A stretch of DNA of 64,000 nt. It comes from Fluviicola sp. (GTDB lineage: Bacteria > Bacteroidota > Bacteroidia > Flavobacteriales_D > Crocinitomicaceae). The notes under the pieces were generated by a model. It saw only the letters and a program-made list of their open reading frames with translations. It was not told the DNA's origin and did not search any database. A program made the translations under genes and the position numbers. Positions 1-10,105 of this stretch are shown one piece after another (position 1 is the first letter of the stretch; each line of letters begins with the position of its first letter). Location: the NCBI GenBank assembly GCA_017983675.1, contig JAGOAZ010000001.1:131968-195967 (forward strand). The letters run 5' to 3'.

Positions 1-152
1 GTTTTAACTTTAAACGGAAAGTGGAATTCCGAAGCGTCGGAAAATCCGTAATTTTTTCTAATAATATAAAAAGAAAAATCCCGAACACCGAAGTGATCGA
101 GATGAATCCTACATGTCAAAGGTGGAAGCCAATTGACAAGTTTCATAAAAAC

Positions 153-183
153 AAAAAACCCTGATTTTGACATCAGGGTTTTG
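153..183 (-). terminator. Rho-independent terminator after tRNA-Leu
   Basis: A 7-bp stem (CCCTGAT / ATCAGGG, 159-165 and 172-178) with a 6-nt loop is flanked by A-rich DNA on the left, which is a U-tract when read on the minus strand. It ends the minus-strand tRNA transcript. The A/T runs on both sides would also let it work from the other side. The 150 bases to its left hold no gene I can support. Confidence 0.7.
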
Positions 184-267
184 TACTCGGAGCGGGACTT
201 GAACCCGCACGCCCATACAGGCACAGGATTTTAAGTCCGGCGTGTCTACCAATTCCACCATCCGAGC
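184..267 (-). tRNA. tRNA-Leu (anticodon TAA)
   Basis: The reverse complement folds as an 84-nt cloverleaf with the long variable arm expected of tRNA-Leu. The anticodon loop is CTTAAAA, giving anticodon TAA, and the T-loop is GGTTCAAGTCC. The acceptor stem GCTCGGA pairs with TCCGAGT, with a G-U closing pair. CCA is not encoded. It sits 7 bp downstream of tRNA-Gly on the same strand, so the two are probably co-transcribed. Confidence 0.95.
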
Positions 268-274
268 GGACTTG

Positions 275-347
275 AGCGGGAGACGAGATTCGAACTCGCG
301 ACCCCAACCTTGGCAAGGTTGTGCTCTACCAACTGAGCTACTCTCGC
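275..347 (-). tRNA. tRNA-Gly (anticodon GCC)
   Basis: The reverse complement gives a 73-nt cloverleaf. The D-arm is TAGCTCAGTTGGTAGAGC, the anticodon loop TTGCCAA gives GCC, and the T-arm is GCGAG-TTCGAAT-CTCGT. The acceptor stem GCGAGAG against CTCCCGC has an A-C mismatch at position 4:69, unusual but tolerable. It is the first gene of the short minus-strand tRNA transcript that continues into tRNA-Leu. Confidence 0.93.
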
Positions 348-407
348 ATTATTTCATTCAAACTTTTCTCTTTTGAAAAGCTACTAACGGATAACCGTAA
401 GCGGGTG

Positions 408-439
408 CAAATCTAATAAACCTTTTTGTCAAATCGCAA
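408..439 (-). promoter_or_regulatory. Promoter of the tRNA-Gly/tRNA-Leu unit
   Basis: On the minus strand TAGATTTG (408-415) matches the Bacteroidota -7 consensus TAnnTTTG exactly, and a TTG (437-439) lies 21 bp upstream as a -33 element. It lies about 60 bp before tRNA-Gly. Confidence 0.5.
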
Positions 440-621
440 AAAAATCAGCACTTTTTTTATTTTTTTTTAGCGAAACGATTTCATTTAACAGCGAATCAGT
501 AGGTTATATTTTTAATAATGTAACGGTTAACCGATTCTTTTAGTGTGTTACTTGGAACAATTTCTTCGATTTCAACCTGTTTTTTTTCTTTTATCAAGTT
601 GAATGCTTTCCTTTGCAAACT
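440..621. other. Intergenic region with a CGGTTAACCG palindrome
   Basis: No gene is supported here. A perfect 10-bp palindrome CGGTTAACCG lies at 524-533, about 90 bp before the next start codon, and could be an operator. Immediately before the start at 622 is TTCCTTTG (608-615), one base off the -7 consensus, so transcription may begin very close to that start codon. Confidence 0.3.
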
Positions 622-3045
622 ATGAAAGGTTTTGGTCTATTTCTTCTCTCTTTTCGTCCCTTGATGTTGGTGTTTTTTATCCTCTTATTCGGGGTTCGTT
701 GCTACGAAGTCACTCAGTTTGATTTTCAACTCATTGCCATTTCCCCAATCAGTACTTTATTAATTGGAGTTTTTCAAGATGCTTGGTTTACCTTATTGCT
801 TTGGCTGATCCTATCATTGCTTTCTTTTCCAGTTCAAAAACGTTACCCGCAGCTTGCAAACCGCTTTTTCTTCGTCTCATTGGTTACAATTGTCCTCTTT
901 CAGATTGGATTTTCCTATTATTTTTTATTGATGAATCAACCTGTTGATGAGTCATTGTTCTTCTTTAGTTTCCAAGAATTGTCGTTAATAATTGGTTTGA
1001 CAAACCGCATAAATATGCCGATTATACTACTTTTTATCGTGCTTTTTTATGCCTTTATCGGGGGAGTAAGGTTCCTGCGTAAAAAACTCCCGTATATCCC
1101 GACAAATACAGGTTTGATCTCTTATGTTGCTTCGTTTGTATTGGCGTTCGTCTTTAGTCCAAACTTGAATTACAAAGATGAAAACGATAAAACTGCTGAA
1201 GCACTCGTTTCAAATAAAGTGGCCTACTTTGTTGCACATTCAATCACTTATTTTCTTTCGGATGATTTCAAACAGTCAAGTGTGAAAACAGCTGATTTTG
1301 AAGAGTTGTCCCCTGCGTTTTACGGAAAAAGATCTGTATGTGACGATCAATATCCGTTGATGCGCCCCATGCCAAAAACAAGTCAATTAGCTCCCTTTTT
1401 TAAAAGGACCTCTACAAACAAACAGCCTGATGTCGTTTTTGTAATCGTTGAAAGTTTATCGACAGAATTAGTTGGAAAATATGCTGAAAAAACAGGTCAT
1501 TTAATGCCGTTTTTAGATTCGCTTTCCAAACAAGCTTTGTATTTCCCAAATGCATTATCAACTGCGCAACGCACACACAATGTTTTACCTGCAATGTTAG
1601 CATCTGTTCCAAATGTTATTGATGGTGCAGTCTTTCAACAAATCGATTATCCCGATCATTTTTCCTTGTTCAATTTGTTGCGATCGTCCTACCACACTCG
1701 ATTTTATTGCGGAGTATTGTTAGAGTACATCAACATGCGCGGTTTTATGAATTACCACCAAGTAGCGCAACTTTCCGATAAATGGCATCCATCCATCAAA
1801 GCACATAGCGATTTAGTTGATAGCCCATGGGGCATTCCCGACAACGATTTGTTTCGTCAAGCGGCAATGGATTTTAGAACAAGTAATTACGCCTCAAAAA
1901 GTCGCTTTGATGTGTTTCTTACAATCAGTACGCATGACCCATATATTTATCCGAATAAAGGTTATTACACGGAAAAAGCGGTACAAAAGATAAACCATAT
2001 TGCACATCCGGAGTTACGCGCTAAATTATTATCAAAAGCAGCTGACCTAGGCTCGTTTAGTTATACGGATGATGCGCTGAAAGCATTTTTTGAACGTGAA
2101 AAAAAATCAACTAATTACAAGAACACGATTTATGTGATCACTGGCGATCATGGGTCTGAATTATGTACAATAGATCCTGTTTCGAATTACAAAGTTCCGT
2201 TATTGATTATTTCTCCTTTATTAAAATCCCCAAAGACTAGTTTAAACATTGTTTCCCATCTCGATATTCCTCCAACTATTTTGTCGTTTTTGAAGCAAGA
2301 ATACAACTTGTCAGTTCCTTCAGACGTTCCTTTTATTGGGAAAGAATTAGATGTGCGAAGCGGTTTTCATCAGCAACGATCATTTGTTTTTACAACTAGT
2401 CAATTGAAAACAACTGATTTATATGAAAACGGAACTTTTTTTGTAGGTAATAATTGTTATCAAATTGATAAACTGCTAAAGCCAACTCGTTTTTATTCCA
2501 ATAAATTAAAACGTCATTTCAAAAAACAACTCGCTTATTATCAGCGATTCAGCCGCTACACAATCAATCAAAATAAAATTATTCCACCGTTTAATTTCAA
2601 TCGGTATAGTGATCAGAAAATTTGGAAGTCCTATGTTGCAAAAGCACAGACTATAACAAACGAGAAACCAGCTAAAAAAATGGTGTTGTTTTCTCAAATT
2701 CCACTTGCTGAATTGAAGGAGAATGAATTGAAAATCGAAGTAAAAAGTGCTGTATTCCTTCAAAAAGCTGCAGATTTGGATGATTTTAGTGATGTTGTTA
2801 TCGCACACCAACAAACAACATGGCCCAAAAAAGCTGCGGTTTTATATAAAGCATTGCGACCTGTTTTAGTGCGTAAATTCAAGCCAAACGCATTGAATGA
2901 GGTTGTCTTTACCGTTCAATTCGACCCAAGATTAATCGAAAAGTTGAACAATAAAAAGTACTTGTTCTTTTATTTACATCGTTCAAAAGCAAGAAAAAAG
3001 TTATTTTCACACGTAGAAACAATCATTTCAATTAATAAAAAATAA
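622..3045 (+). CDS. LTA synthase/sulfatase-family membrane phosphoglycerol transferase-like protein
   Basis: The protein has about 807 residues. The first ~200 contain about five hydrophobic membrane segments. A sulfatase/alkaline-phosphatase-superfamily domain follows at roughly 265-600, carrying the metal-ligand strand VFVIVESLST, a QRTHNVLPAM segment whose Thr is the likely nucleophile by comparison with LtaS, and the metal-binding GDHGSE. About 170 further residues without a recognised domain close the protein. Family members move phosphoglycerol or phosphoethanolamine onto envelope glycans or lipids outside the inner membrane; the substrate cannot be told here. I start at the ATG at 622 because the frame upstream has only TTG (613). 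The symporter gene follows after one base, so the two are probably co-transcribed. Confidence 0.85.
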   Translation: MKGFGLFLLSFRPLMLVFFILLFGVRCYEVTQFDFQLIAISPISTLLIGVFQDAWFTLLLWLILSLLSFPVQKRYPQLANRFFFVSLVTIVLFQIGFSYYFLLMNQPVDESLFFFSFQELSLIIGLTNRINMPIILLFIVLFYAFIGGVRFLRKKLPYIPTNTGLISYVASFVLAFVFSPNLNYKDENDKTAEALVSNKVAYFVAHSITYFLSDDFKQSSVKTADFEELSPAFYGKRSVCDDQYPLMRPMPKTSQLAPFFKRTSTNKQPDVVFVIVESLSTELVGKYAEKTGHLMPFLDSLSKQALYFPNALSTAQRTHNVLPAMLASVPNVIDGAVFQQIDYPDHFSLFNLLRSSYHTRFYCGVLLEYINMRGFMNYHQVAQLSDKWHPSIKAHSDLVDSPWGIPDNDLFRQAAMDFRTSNYASKSRFDVFLTISTHDPYIYPNKGYYTEKAVQKINHIAHPELRAKLLSKAADLGSFSYTDDALKAFFEREKKSTNYKNTIYVITGDHGSELCTIDPVSNYKVPLLIISPLLKSPKTSLNIVSHLDIPPTILSFLKQEYNLSVPSDVPFIGKELDVRSGFHQQRSFVFTTSQLKTTDLYENGTFFVGNNCYQIDKLLKPTRFYSNKLKRHFKKQLAYYQRFSRYTINQNKIIPPFNFNRYSDQKIWKSYVAKAQTITNEKPAKKMVLFSQIPLAELKENELKIEVKSAVFLQKAADLDDFSDVVIAHQQTTWPKKAAVLYKALRPVLVRKFKPNALNEVVFTVQFDPRLIEKLNNKKYLFFYLHRSKARKKLFSHVETIISINKK

Positions 3046-3046
3046 G

Positions 3047-4522
3047 ATGAGTCCCTATTTAATCGCAGCTATTTTAATTGGTTACTTTGCACTTTTGTTT
3101 GCTATTTCCATCATTACTTCTAAAAATGCGAACGACGCATCTTTTTTCTCTGGCAACAAAAAAAGTTCGTGGGTTTTGGTTGCTTTTGGAATGATTGGCA
3201 CCTCACTTTCAGGTGTGACCTTTGTTTCTGTTCCAGGTGGAGTAGGAGCTGGGGCTTGGCATTATTACCAATTAGTACTTGGGTTTTTTATTGGTTATTT
3301 TGTGGTAGCTTATGTACTGTTGCCCTTGTATTACAAATACAACCTCACTTCAATTTACAGGTATTTAGAAATTCGATTGGGATTCAATGCATACCAATGG
3401 GGAGCAGGTTATTTTTTGTTGTCTAGAACCTTAGGAGCAACTGTTCGCTTGTACCTTGTTATCAATGTGTTGCAACTTTTTGTATTGAAAGAATTGAATT
3501 TCCCTTTTTGGCTTACGACCTTGATTATCATGATTATGATAGTCATTTACACCTTGAAAGGTGGAGTTAAAACAATCGTTTGGACAGATACGTTGCAAAC
3601 AGTTTTCATGTTGTTGGCGCTCGTTGTTTGTATTGTTGCCATACAAAATGCATTAGGTTGGGATTGGTCAACAATTTGGACAAAAATGCAAGAAAAAGAG
3701 TTGACAGGGATGTGGAGCTGGGATCCAATGAAGAAAGATTATTTCCTCAAACACATCATCGGAGGGGCATTTATAACCATTACTATGACGGGAATGGACC
3801 AAGAAATGATGCAGAAAAACATCAGTGTAAAAACATTGAAGGATGCGCAGAAAAACATTGTTACGTTTAGTTTTATTCTCTTGCTCGTCAATGCACTCTT
3901 TTTATTATTAGGCGGAGTCTTATACATTTATGCGCAGCAAAATGGTTGGGAATACGCTCCAGACAGTGTTTTTCCTGGTATTGTGCGCGACCATTTACCA
4001 CAAGGGATTTTCTTGATATTTATCATCGGTTTAATTTCGGCGCTCTTTCCTTCTGTAGATGGTGCAATAACTGCACTAACATCTTCCTTTTGTATTGATA
4101 TCCTCGGATTTGAACGCAAACAAAAACGCAATGAACAACAACAAACACGCTTACGCAAAATGGTGCACATAGGCTTTGCTATTATATTTACCTTGCTCGT
4201 GTTTTTCTTTAAATGGAAGGATGACAAAAGCATCGTCGATTTAATTTTCACCATTGCTAGTTATACTTACGGACCATTGTTAGGCTTGTTTTCATTTGGT
4301 ATTTTAACAAAAAGATCTATCATTGCGGCGAAGATTCCGATTGTTCCGATTGTATGTATTCTTTCTCCATTGATTTGTTATTTACTAGATGTCAACGCTG
4401 CTAATTGGTTCGGTGCTTACAAATTCGGAAATGAAATATTAATCATAAATGGGACAATCACCTTTGTATTGTTATTCGCTTTTAGTAAAAAACAAGCAGA
4501 TACAAGCCTTGAAAATTTGTAA
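3047..4522 (+). CDS. Sodium:solute symporter (SSS family)
   Basis: A 491-residue polytopic protein with about 13 hydrophobic helices. It carries family hallmarks: a Gly/Ser-rich first-helix region (GMIGTSLSGVTFVSVPGG), the RYLEIRLG stretch, GGVKTIVWTDTLQT, and SALFPSVDGAITALTSSF in the ninth-helix area. It imports a small organic solute with sodium; the substrate cannot be assigned from sequence. The start codon lies one base after the stop of the upstream phosphotransferase-like gene, and the alternative GlmU begins 20 bp after its end, which suggests a three-gene unit. Confidence 0.9.
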   Translation: MSPYLIAAILIGYFALLFAISIITSKNANDASFFSGNKKSSWVLVAFGMIGTSLSGVTFVSVPGGVGAGAWHYYQLVLGFFIGYFVVAYVLLPLYYKYNLTSIYRYLEIRLGFNAYQWGAGYFLLSRTLGATVRLYLVINVLQLFVLKELNFPFWLTTLIIMIMIVIYTLKGGVKTIVWTDTLQTVFMLLALVVCIVAIQNALGWDWSTIWTKMQEKELTGMWSWDPMKKDYFLKHIIGGAFITITMTGMDQEMMQKNISVKTLKDAQKNIVTFSFILLLVNALFLLLGGVLYIYAQQNGWEYAPDSVFPGIVRDHLPQGIFLIFIIGLISALFPSVDGAITALTSSFCIDILGFERKQKRNEQQQTRLRKMVHIGFAIIFTLLVFFFKWKDDKSIVDLIFTIASYTYGPLLGLFSFGILTKRSIIAAKIPIVPIVCILSPLICYLLDVNAANWFGAYKFGNEILIINGTITFVLLFAFSKKQADTSLENL

Positions 4523-4542
4523 TTTCGTAAAAAAGAAACGAC

Positions 4543-5679
4543 ATGCACATCATACTTCACGATAACGGACTTCACTTGCGCTTTGCACCCTTAACGTTTA
4601 CACGACCTGTAGGCGATTTGCGTTGTGGTATTTTCACCAACAAAGAACGTTGGGAAAAATGGATTCCAGAAGCTGTTATTTCTTTTGAAACAGAGGCATA
4701 CCTAGCAACAAAGTTCCCGAAAATCGAAGGGGAACACGCTGTTGTTGTCAATGCATCCATTATCCCAACCGAAGCAATCGCAGCAGCGGTAGTTTTATTA
4801 GAAGACAATCAATTATTAGTTGCTGGTGATACGTGGCTAGCAAAACGCGGTAATGCGACGGAAGTTATTAAATGGACGGAACAATTCCCGATTGAACTGA
4901 AAGAACGTTGGGACTTGTTTCAATTGAATGATGAAGTGCTTGTTGCTGACTTTTTCCTCTTAACAGGTGGCAGAACATCAGCCTACATATCCGGAACGAA
5001 CACCGTCATTGGTGATCGATCACTCATTTTTATCGAAGAAGGTGCGTCAGTTGAAGGTGCTATGCTCAACACAACCGCTGGACCGATTTACGTTGGACAC
5101 GAAGCTGAAATCATGGAAGGCGCTTTGATTCGCGGACCTTTTGCTCTGTGCGATCATGCAGGGGTGAAGATGGGTGCGAAAATTTACGGAGCAACAACCA
5201 TTGGACCTTATTGCAAGGTTGGTGGAGAAGTGTCTAATTGCATCTTCCAAGCGTATTCGAACAAAGGCCACGATGGATTTTTAGGAAATTCATTGGTGGG
5301 TGAGTGGTGTAATTTTGGCGCGGATTCCAATACGTCCAACTTGAAAAATAATTATTCCTTGATTCGTTCTTGGTCCTTTGAAAAAGGTGCCGAAATTGAA
5401 ACTGGTTTGCAATTCATGGGAGTTACCATGGGCGATCATAGTAAATGTGCGATCAACACAATGTTCAATACAGCAACGGTAATTGGAGTTTCGTGTAATA
5501 TTTTTGGTGGAGGTTTTCCAAAGAAATTCATCCCTTCGTTCACTTGGGGTGGGGTTGAAGATAGTACCGTTTTCGATTTAGAGAAAGCAAAACAAGCTGC
5601 TCAAGCTATGATGAATAGAAGAGGGATTGAATTGACGCCTGGAGATCACCACATTTTTGAAACCTTATTCAACGCATAA
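4543..5679 (+). CDS. GlmU-family putative sugar nucleotidyltransferase (Bacteroidota type)
   Basis: A 378-residue protein of the alternative bacterial GlmU family. The N-terminal ~190 residues form a degenerate nucleotidyltransferase-like domain (start HIILHDNGLHLRFAPLTFTRP). The C-terminal half is a left-handed beta-helix with hexapeptide repeats (GPIYVGHEAEIMEGALIRGPFA; GAKIYGATTIGPYCKVGG) and a conserved NSLVGEWCNFGADSNTSNLKNNY segment. In Bacteroidota this type is thought to supply UDP-GlcNAc for peptidoglycan and LPS. It is followed by lon, a neighbourhood I believe recurs in Flavobacteriia. The function is inferred from the family. Confidence 0.82.
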   Translation: MHIILHDNGLHLRFAPLTFTRPVGDLRCGIFTNKERWEKWIPEAVISFETEAYLATKFPKIEGEHAVVVNASIIPTEAIAAAVVLLEDNQLLVAGDTWLAKRGNATEVIKWTEQFPIELKERWDLFQLNDEVLVADFFLLTGGRTSAYISGTNTVIGDRSLIFIEEGASVEGAMLNTTAGPIYVGHEAEIMEGALIRGPFALCDHAGVKMGAKIYGATTIGPYCKVGGEVSNCIFQAYSNKGHDGFLGNSLVGEWCNFGADSNTSNLKNNYSLIRSWSFEKGAEIETGLQFMGVTMGDHSKCAINTMFNTATVIGVSCNIFGGGFPKKFIPSFTWGGVEDSTVFDLEKAKQAAQAMMNRRGIELTPGDHHIFETLFNA

Positions 5680-5733
5680 GTTTCGTATCAAACAGTAAGA
5701 TGGAATGCTGTCATTTCGTCATTTTTATTGCTT

Positions 5734-5748
5734 TGGCATATTACTTGA
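5734..5748 (+). promoter_or_regulatory. Possible sigma-54-like (-24/-12) promoter of lon
   Basis: TGGCA (5734-5738) and TTGA (5745-5748) put GG and the -13/-12 dinucleotide exactly 12 bp apart, as in sigma-54 promoters (TGGCAC-N5-TTGC), but with A for C at -12. A TGTCATTTCGTCA element lies just upstream (5709-5721). Heat-shock-type regulation of lon is plausible. No activator site was identified. Confidence 0.35.
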
Positions 5749-5836
5749 ACATTACCCACTCAACGCGGTATTTCAAAGCTTTCTAGCAACGATATGAATA
5801 CTGACTGACAAATTGACGTTATACAAATAAAATTAT

Positions 5837-8251
5837 ATGAACGATTCATTCGAAAATACGATAATTGTTTCAACCGGAATTGATGAAGAATCTGAGTTCT
5901 TGCCCTTGATGTCGCAAGACGATGAAGACAACATGAACAAGGAGGTTTTTCCGGATGATTTACCGATTTTGCCTTTGCGCAATAACGTACTCTTTCCTGG
6001 TGTGATGATTCCAATTACTGTTGGAAGAGATAAATCCTTGCGTTTATTAAACGATGCAAACAAAGGAAAGAAAATCATTGGAGTTGTTTCACAAATCAAT
6101 CAAGAAGAAGAAAATCCTTCGTTTAGTGACCTGCACAATATAGGAACAGTTGCTCAAATCGTTCGGATGTTGAAAATGCCGGATGGTAGTTCAACAGTGA
6201 TTATTCAAGGTAAAAGACGTTTTGAAATAACGGAACCGTATCAAACGGAACCATACATGCGCGCGAAAGTGAAGTTTTTAGAAGAACTCCCTTTGGAAGG
6301 CGACAAAAAAGAAATGGACCTGTTGTACCGAACAATCAAAGATTTGGCACTTCAGATTATTAAAGATAGTCCGAACATTCCTTCAGAAGCAGCGTTTGCA
6401 ATTGGTAACATTGAGTCGCCTGTATTCATGGTGAATTTCATCTCATCGAATATGAATGCGGATGTCAACAAAAAACAAGAGTTGTTGCAGGAATTGGATT
6501 TTCAAAAACGCGCACGCTTGGTCGTTGAACATTTGACCTTGGAAGCGCAGTTGCTTGAAATGAAAAATGAAATCCATACCAAAGTACGCATGGACATGGA
6601 TCGCCAGCAACGCGAATATTTTTTGAATCAACAAATCAGAACCATTCAAGACGAATTGGGTGACAATCCCCAAGAACAAGATGTTCGTGAAATGGAAGAG
6701 CGCGCTGCCTTAAAAAAATGGTTGCCCGAAACAGAAAAAATGTTCCGAAAAGAATTGGCAAAATTGCAACGCATGAATCCTCAAGGTGCAGAATACACCG
6801 TTCAGTTGAACTTTTTAGACACGCTTTTGGACTTGCCTTGGAACGATTTTTCTAATGATAATTTGGATTTAAAACACGCAGAAGCTGTTTTAGAACGCGA
6901 TCATTTTGGCCTAGAAAAGGTCAAACAACGAATTTTAGAATACTTGGCGGTGTTGAAACTCAAAGGAGACATGAAATCGCCAATCTTGTGTTTCTACGGA
7001 CCTCCGGGAGTTGGAAAAACATCGTTGGGTAAATCAGTTGCAGAAGCACTTGGAAGAAAATACGTACGCATGTCACTTGGTGGTTTACACGATGAATCAG
7101 AAATTCGTGGACACCGCAAAACATACATAGGTGCGATGCCTGGTCGCGTTGTGCAACATTTGAAAAAAGCTGGTTCTGCAAATCCTGTTTTCGTATTGGA
7201 TGAAATCGATAAATTAGGACGAAGCAATCACGGAGATCCTTCTTCTGCTTTATTAGAAGTGTTAGATCCGGAGCAAAACAATGCGTTTTACGATAATTAC
7301 ATCGAGACAGAATTCGACCTTTCCAAAGTAATGTTCATCGCCACGGCGAATAGTTTGTCAACCATTCAAGGTCCATTGTTGGATCGTATGGAGATTATCG
7401 AAGTCAATGGATATACGATCGAAGAGAAAATCGAAATTGCAAAGAAACACTTGTTGCCAAAACAACTAGAAGCGCACGGTATTTCGAAAAAAGAATTGAG
7501 TATTGACAAGAAAACGATTGAAAAAATCGTTGAGAATTACACAAACGAATCAGGTGTTCGTGGATTGGACAAACAATTGGCAAAAGTTGCACGTAACAGA
7601 GCACGTCAAGTTGCTGTCGAAGAAAAATACGAAGTAAAAGTTACCATCGATCACTTACACGACATTTTAGGAGCAGGACGTGAACGCACCAAATACGATA
7701 ACAACGATGTGCCAGGTGTGGTTACAGGCTTAGCTTGGACAAGCGTTGGTGGTGACATCTTGTTTATTGAATCGTCTTTGACAAAAGGAAAAGGTAAGTT
7801 GACCCTGACGGGTAATTTAGGTGATGTAATGAAAGAATCGGCAATCATTGCTTTGGAATTCTTGAAAGCGCACAGTGAATTATTGCAATTACCACAAGAA
7901 AAATTCGATGAAACCAATGTACACATTCACGTACCAGAAGGAGCAACACCGAAAGATGGACCAAGCGCTGGAATAACAATGTTAACAGCTTTGGCGAGTT
8001 CGTTTACTGGAAGAAAAGTGAAAAAACAATTGGCAATGACAGGTGAAATAACTTTACGTGGTGAAGTGTTACCTGTTGGTGGAATCAAGGAGAAAATTCT
8101 TGCAGCAAAACGCGCAAATATCAAAGAAATTATATTGTGTGAACGCAACCGCAAAGACGTGGAAGAAATTACTGCTGATTACATCAAAGGGTTGAAATTC
8201 CACTATGTGCGACAAATGAAAGAAGTGTTGGCATTAGCACTTGAAAAATAA
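5837..8251 (+). CDS. lon: ATP-dependent protease Lon
   Basis: At 804 residues it has the usual LonA length. The LON substrate-binding domain spans about 35-240 ([19 protein letters not shown]). The AAA+ module follows with Walker [10 protein letters not shown] (near 390) and Walker B VFVLDEID. The C-terminal protease has the catalytic Ser in PKDGPSAG (near 710) and the catalytic Lys in GGIKEK (near 753). Lon degrades misfolded and regulatory proteins in the cytoplasm. The first ~33 residues are an acidic extension typical of Bacteroidota Lon. It has its own upstream region with a possible -24/-12 promoter and a strong terminator after it, so it is probably monocistronic. Confidence 0.97.
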   Translation: MNDSFENTIIVSTGIDEESEFLPLMSQDDEDNMNKEVFPDDLPILPLRNNVLFPGVMIPITVGRDKSLRLLNDANKGKKIIGVVSQINQEEENPSFSDLHNIGTVAQIVRMLKMPDGSSTVIIQGKRRFEITEPYQTEPYMRAKVKFLEELPLEGDKKEMDLLYRTIKDLALQIIKDSPNIPSEAAFAIGNIESPVFMVNFISSNMNADVNKKQELLQELDFQKRARLVVEHLTLEAQLLEMKNEIHTKVRMDMDRQQREYFLNQQIRTIQDELGDNPQEQDVREMEERAALKKWLPETEKMFRKELAKLQRMNPQGAEYTVQLNFLDTLLDLPWNDFSNDNLDLKHAEAVLERDHFGLEKVKQRILEYLAVLKLKGDMKSPILCFYGPPGVGKTSLGKSVAEALGRKYVRMSLGGLHDESEIRGHRKTYIGAMPGRVVQHLKKAGSANPVFVLDEIDKLGRSNHGDPSSALLEVLDPEQNNAFYDNYIETEFDLSKVMFIATANSLSTIQGPLLDRMEIIEVNGYTIEEKIEIAKKHLLPKQLEAHGISKKELSIDKKTIEKIVENYTNESGVRGLDKQLAKVARNRARQVAVEEKYEVKVTIDHLHDILGAGRERTKYDNNDVPGVVTGLAWTSVGGDILFIESSLTKGKGKLTLTGNLGDVMKESAIIALEFLKAHSELLQLPQEKFDETNVHIHVPEGATPKDGPSAGITMLTALASSFTGRKVKKQLAMTGEITLRGEVLPVGGIKEKILAAKRANIKEIILCERNRKDVEEITADYIKGLKFHYVRQMKEVLALALEK

Positions 8252-8286
8252 AATACGCAAGAGTTAATTTATTGATTAAATTTACC

Positions 8287-8327
8287 AAGACGCAACCATG
8301 TTTACCGTGTTTGCGTCTTTTGTTTTT
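8287..8327 (+). terminator. Terminator after lon
   Basis: A 9-bp stem AAGACGCAA / TTGCGTCTT (8287-8295, 8311-8319) is followed by TTGTTTTT. Confidence 0.75.
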
Positions 8328-8346
8328 ATAACAACACTTACTATCT

Positions 8347-9981
8347 ATGAAATTAAAAAATACAGTTAGCTTATTATTGTTCACGTTTTTAAGTAGTTCA
8401 ATTTTTGCTCAAACCATTCAATTTTCTCCGATTGCTAATCTTGACATGATGATAGCAAATATTTTTGGTGTTCAATGCGATGGCGTTTCCAATGTACAAA
8501 TGGTTGCTGTACCGCAACAAATAGGGCGCTTTGAATATGGTTCATCTATTGGGTTAAATAGCGGACTTGTATTATCAACGGGAATTGTTTCAGGTTCCCA
8601 ACAACCCAGTAGTGTGTTTAATAACACATCATTTGGAGGTCAAGGCGATGCAGATATTGCGAATTTCGGAATTCAAGCAGGTCAAGTTCCTACCAATTAT
8701 GATGCATGTATTGTTGAATTTGATTTTTCACCAACCTTATCTGACACGATTAGTTTTACTTATGTGTTAGCTTCAGAGGAATACCCGGAATATGCAAATT
8801 CGTCTTATACTGATCGTTTTTTATTCCTAGTTTCTGCTAATAGTGGTCCTTATGCGAACATTGCATTTTTACCAGGTACATCAATTCCAGTTGAGATTAA
8901 TTCTGTTAATGCAACTGTGAATCAGCAGTATTATGTAGATAACATGATTGGTCAAAATGCTTTTCATTTTGCTTTTGATGCCTATACAACGCCTTTTGTA
9001 GCTCAATTTTATGCGCAAACAGGAGTTTCTTATCACATTAAATTAGTCATTGCTGATGTTTCTGATGGCGCTTTTGACTCGGCTATTTTCTTAGAAGAAC
9101 AAGAATCGATTAATGATATCAATGGGGCATTAACAGTGAACAATTCTCCAGCTGAAGGGGTGATAGAAGTCTTTAATTTTGTAGGAGACACACTATTAGC
9201 ACAACCGGTTCAAACAATTATCGTGACGAATGGAACGTATCTAGCCGACAGTTTACAAACTGGAATGTACCATGTGCGATTTACTCCAGACCCAGTTTTA
9301 CATCCAGGTGTTCCGCCGTTGTATTATACAAATGGAGACACATGGGCAACAGCTGATGCAATTGGTTTACCATGTTTTTTAAATAACGGAAATATTAATA
9401 GCGATTCGTTAATTGTTTCGAGTGGTTCTGGTGTCATTATGGGGAACATTGTCATCGATACAACATATTTGAAATCAATTGCTGTTCCTTTTGAAAACGC
9501 ATTGGTCAAATTAATCGATCAATCCAATCATGTAATTGCTTTTACGTATTCTGATGCAAATGGAAATTACCAATTCACTGCTGTTCCGTCAGGTGTTTTC
9601 ACTATTAAAATAGATGTTCCATATATTCCTCAAGTGAACGAATATGAAATTTCTTTGGTCGGTGATGACATTATTATTGGTGCCGATTATTCGATAATGT
9701 TAGGTGGAATTAGTGCGGTTGGTAATCTAGAATTAGGACTAAATTCAGAAAATTTGGATCAAGTAGAAATGTATCCGAATCCAGCTACTGAAAAAGTAGT
9801 GTTTTCAAATGGATCAAACAAACAGCTTTCTTATGAATTGATAACTGTAAGTGGACTTGTAATTCAAAAAGGAACGATTGCAAGTGGTAAATCAAGTTTG
9901 GATATTCAACACTTATCAGAAGGAATTTATTTTGTGAAATTTGGTGAATCGGAATTAAAAAAATTGACAATAAAAAAATAA
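8347..9981 (+). CDS. Secreted choice-of-anchor L protein with T9SS sorting domain
   Basis: A 544-residue exported protein. Residues 1-21 are a signal peptide ending SSIFAQ. Residues ~30-260 match the choice-of-anchor L domain, with the typical VEFDFSPTLSDTISFTYVLASEEYPEYA and a DRFLFLVS segment. A carboxypeptidase-regulatory-like fold follows (about 355-440; GNIVIDTTYLKSIAVPFENALVKL). The end is a type A T9SS C-terminal domain, beginning YPNPATEK near 475 and ending GIYFVKFGESELKKLTIKK. It is therefore expected to cross the outer membrane by the type IX system and be displayed or released; its ligand is unknown. It is bracketed by terminators, so it is transcribed alone. Confidence 0.88.
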   Translation: MKLKNTVSLLLFTFLSSSIFAQTIQFSPIANLDMMIANIFGVQCDGVSNVQMVAVPQQIGRFEYGSSIGLNSGLVLSTGIVSGSQQPSSVFNNTSFGGQGDADIANFGIQAGQVPTNYDACIVEFDFSPTLSDTISFTYVLASEEYPEYANSSYTDRFLFLVSANSGPYANIAFLPGTSIPVEINSVNATVNQQYYVDNMIGQNAFHFAFDAYTTPFVAQFYAQTGVSYHIKLVIADVSDGAFDSAIFLEEQESINDINGALTVNNSPAEGVIEVFNFVGDTLLAQPVQTIIVTNGTYLADSLQTGMYHVRFTPDPVLHPGVPPLYYTNGDTWATADAIGLPCFLNNGNINSDSLIVSSGSGVIMGNIVIDTTYLKSIAVPFENALVKLIDQSNHVIAFTYSDANGNYQFTAVPSGVFTIKIDVPYIPQVNEYEISLVGDDIIIGADYSIMLGGISAVGNLELGLNSENLDQVEMYPNPATEKVVFSNGSNKQLSYELITVSGLVIQKGTIASGKSSLDIQHLSEGIYFVKFGESELKKLTIKK

Positions 9982-10000
9982 GAAGAATTCAGCACAATGA

Positions 10001-10032
10001 AGCCCCAATAGTTAATTATTGGGGCTTTTTTA
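10001..10032 (+). terminator. Terminator after the T9SS protein gene
   Basis: The stem GCCCCAATA / TATTGGGGC class hairpin (10002-10025, 10-bp stem with a TTAAT-type loop) is followed by TTTTTTATT. Confidence 0.8.
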
Positions 10033-10061
10033 TTGGAAGAATTTCTAAAAAGGAAACAGCA

Positions 10062-10089
10062 TTGATTCTATTACTTTTCATTACTTTTG
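10062..10089 (+). promoter_or_regulatory. Promoter of the menaquinone cluster
   Basis: TTG (10062-10064), 17 bp, then TACTTTTG (10082-10089), an exact TAnnTTTG -7 box. The thioesterase start codon follows 16 bp later. Confidence 0.5.
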
Positions 10090-10105
10090 CTATTAAAACA
10101 AACCA

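Noticed and set aside
3580..3870. Frame of 96 codons inside the symporter gene
   Set aside because: Out-of-frame shadow of a clear membrane protein gene; composition (many His, Cys, Arg) is typical of shadows.
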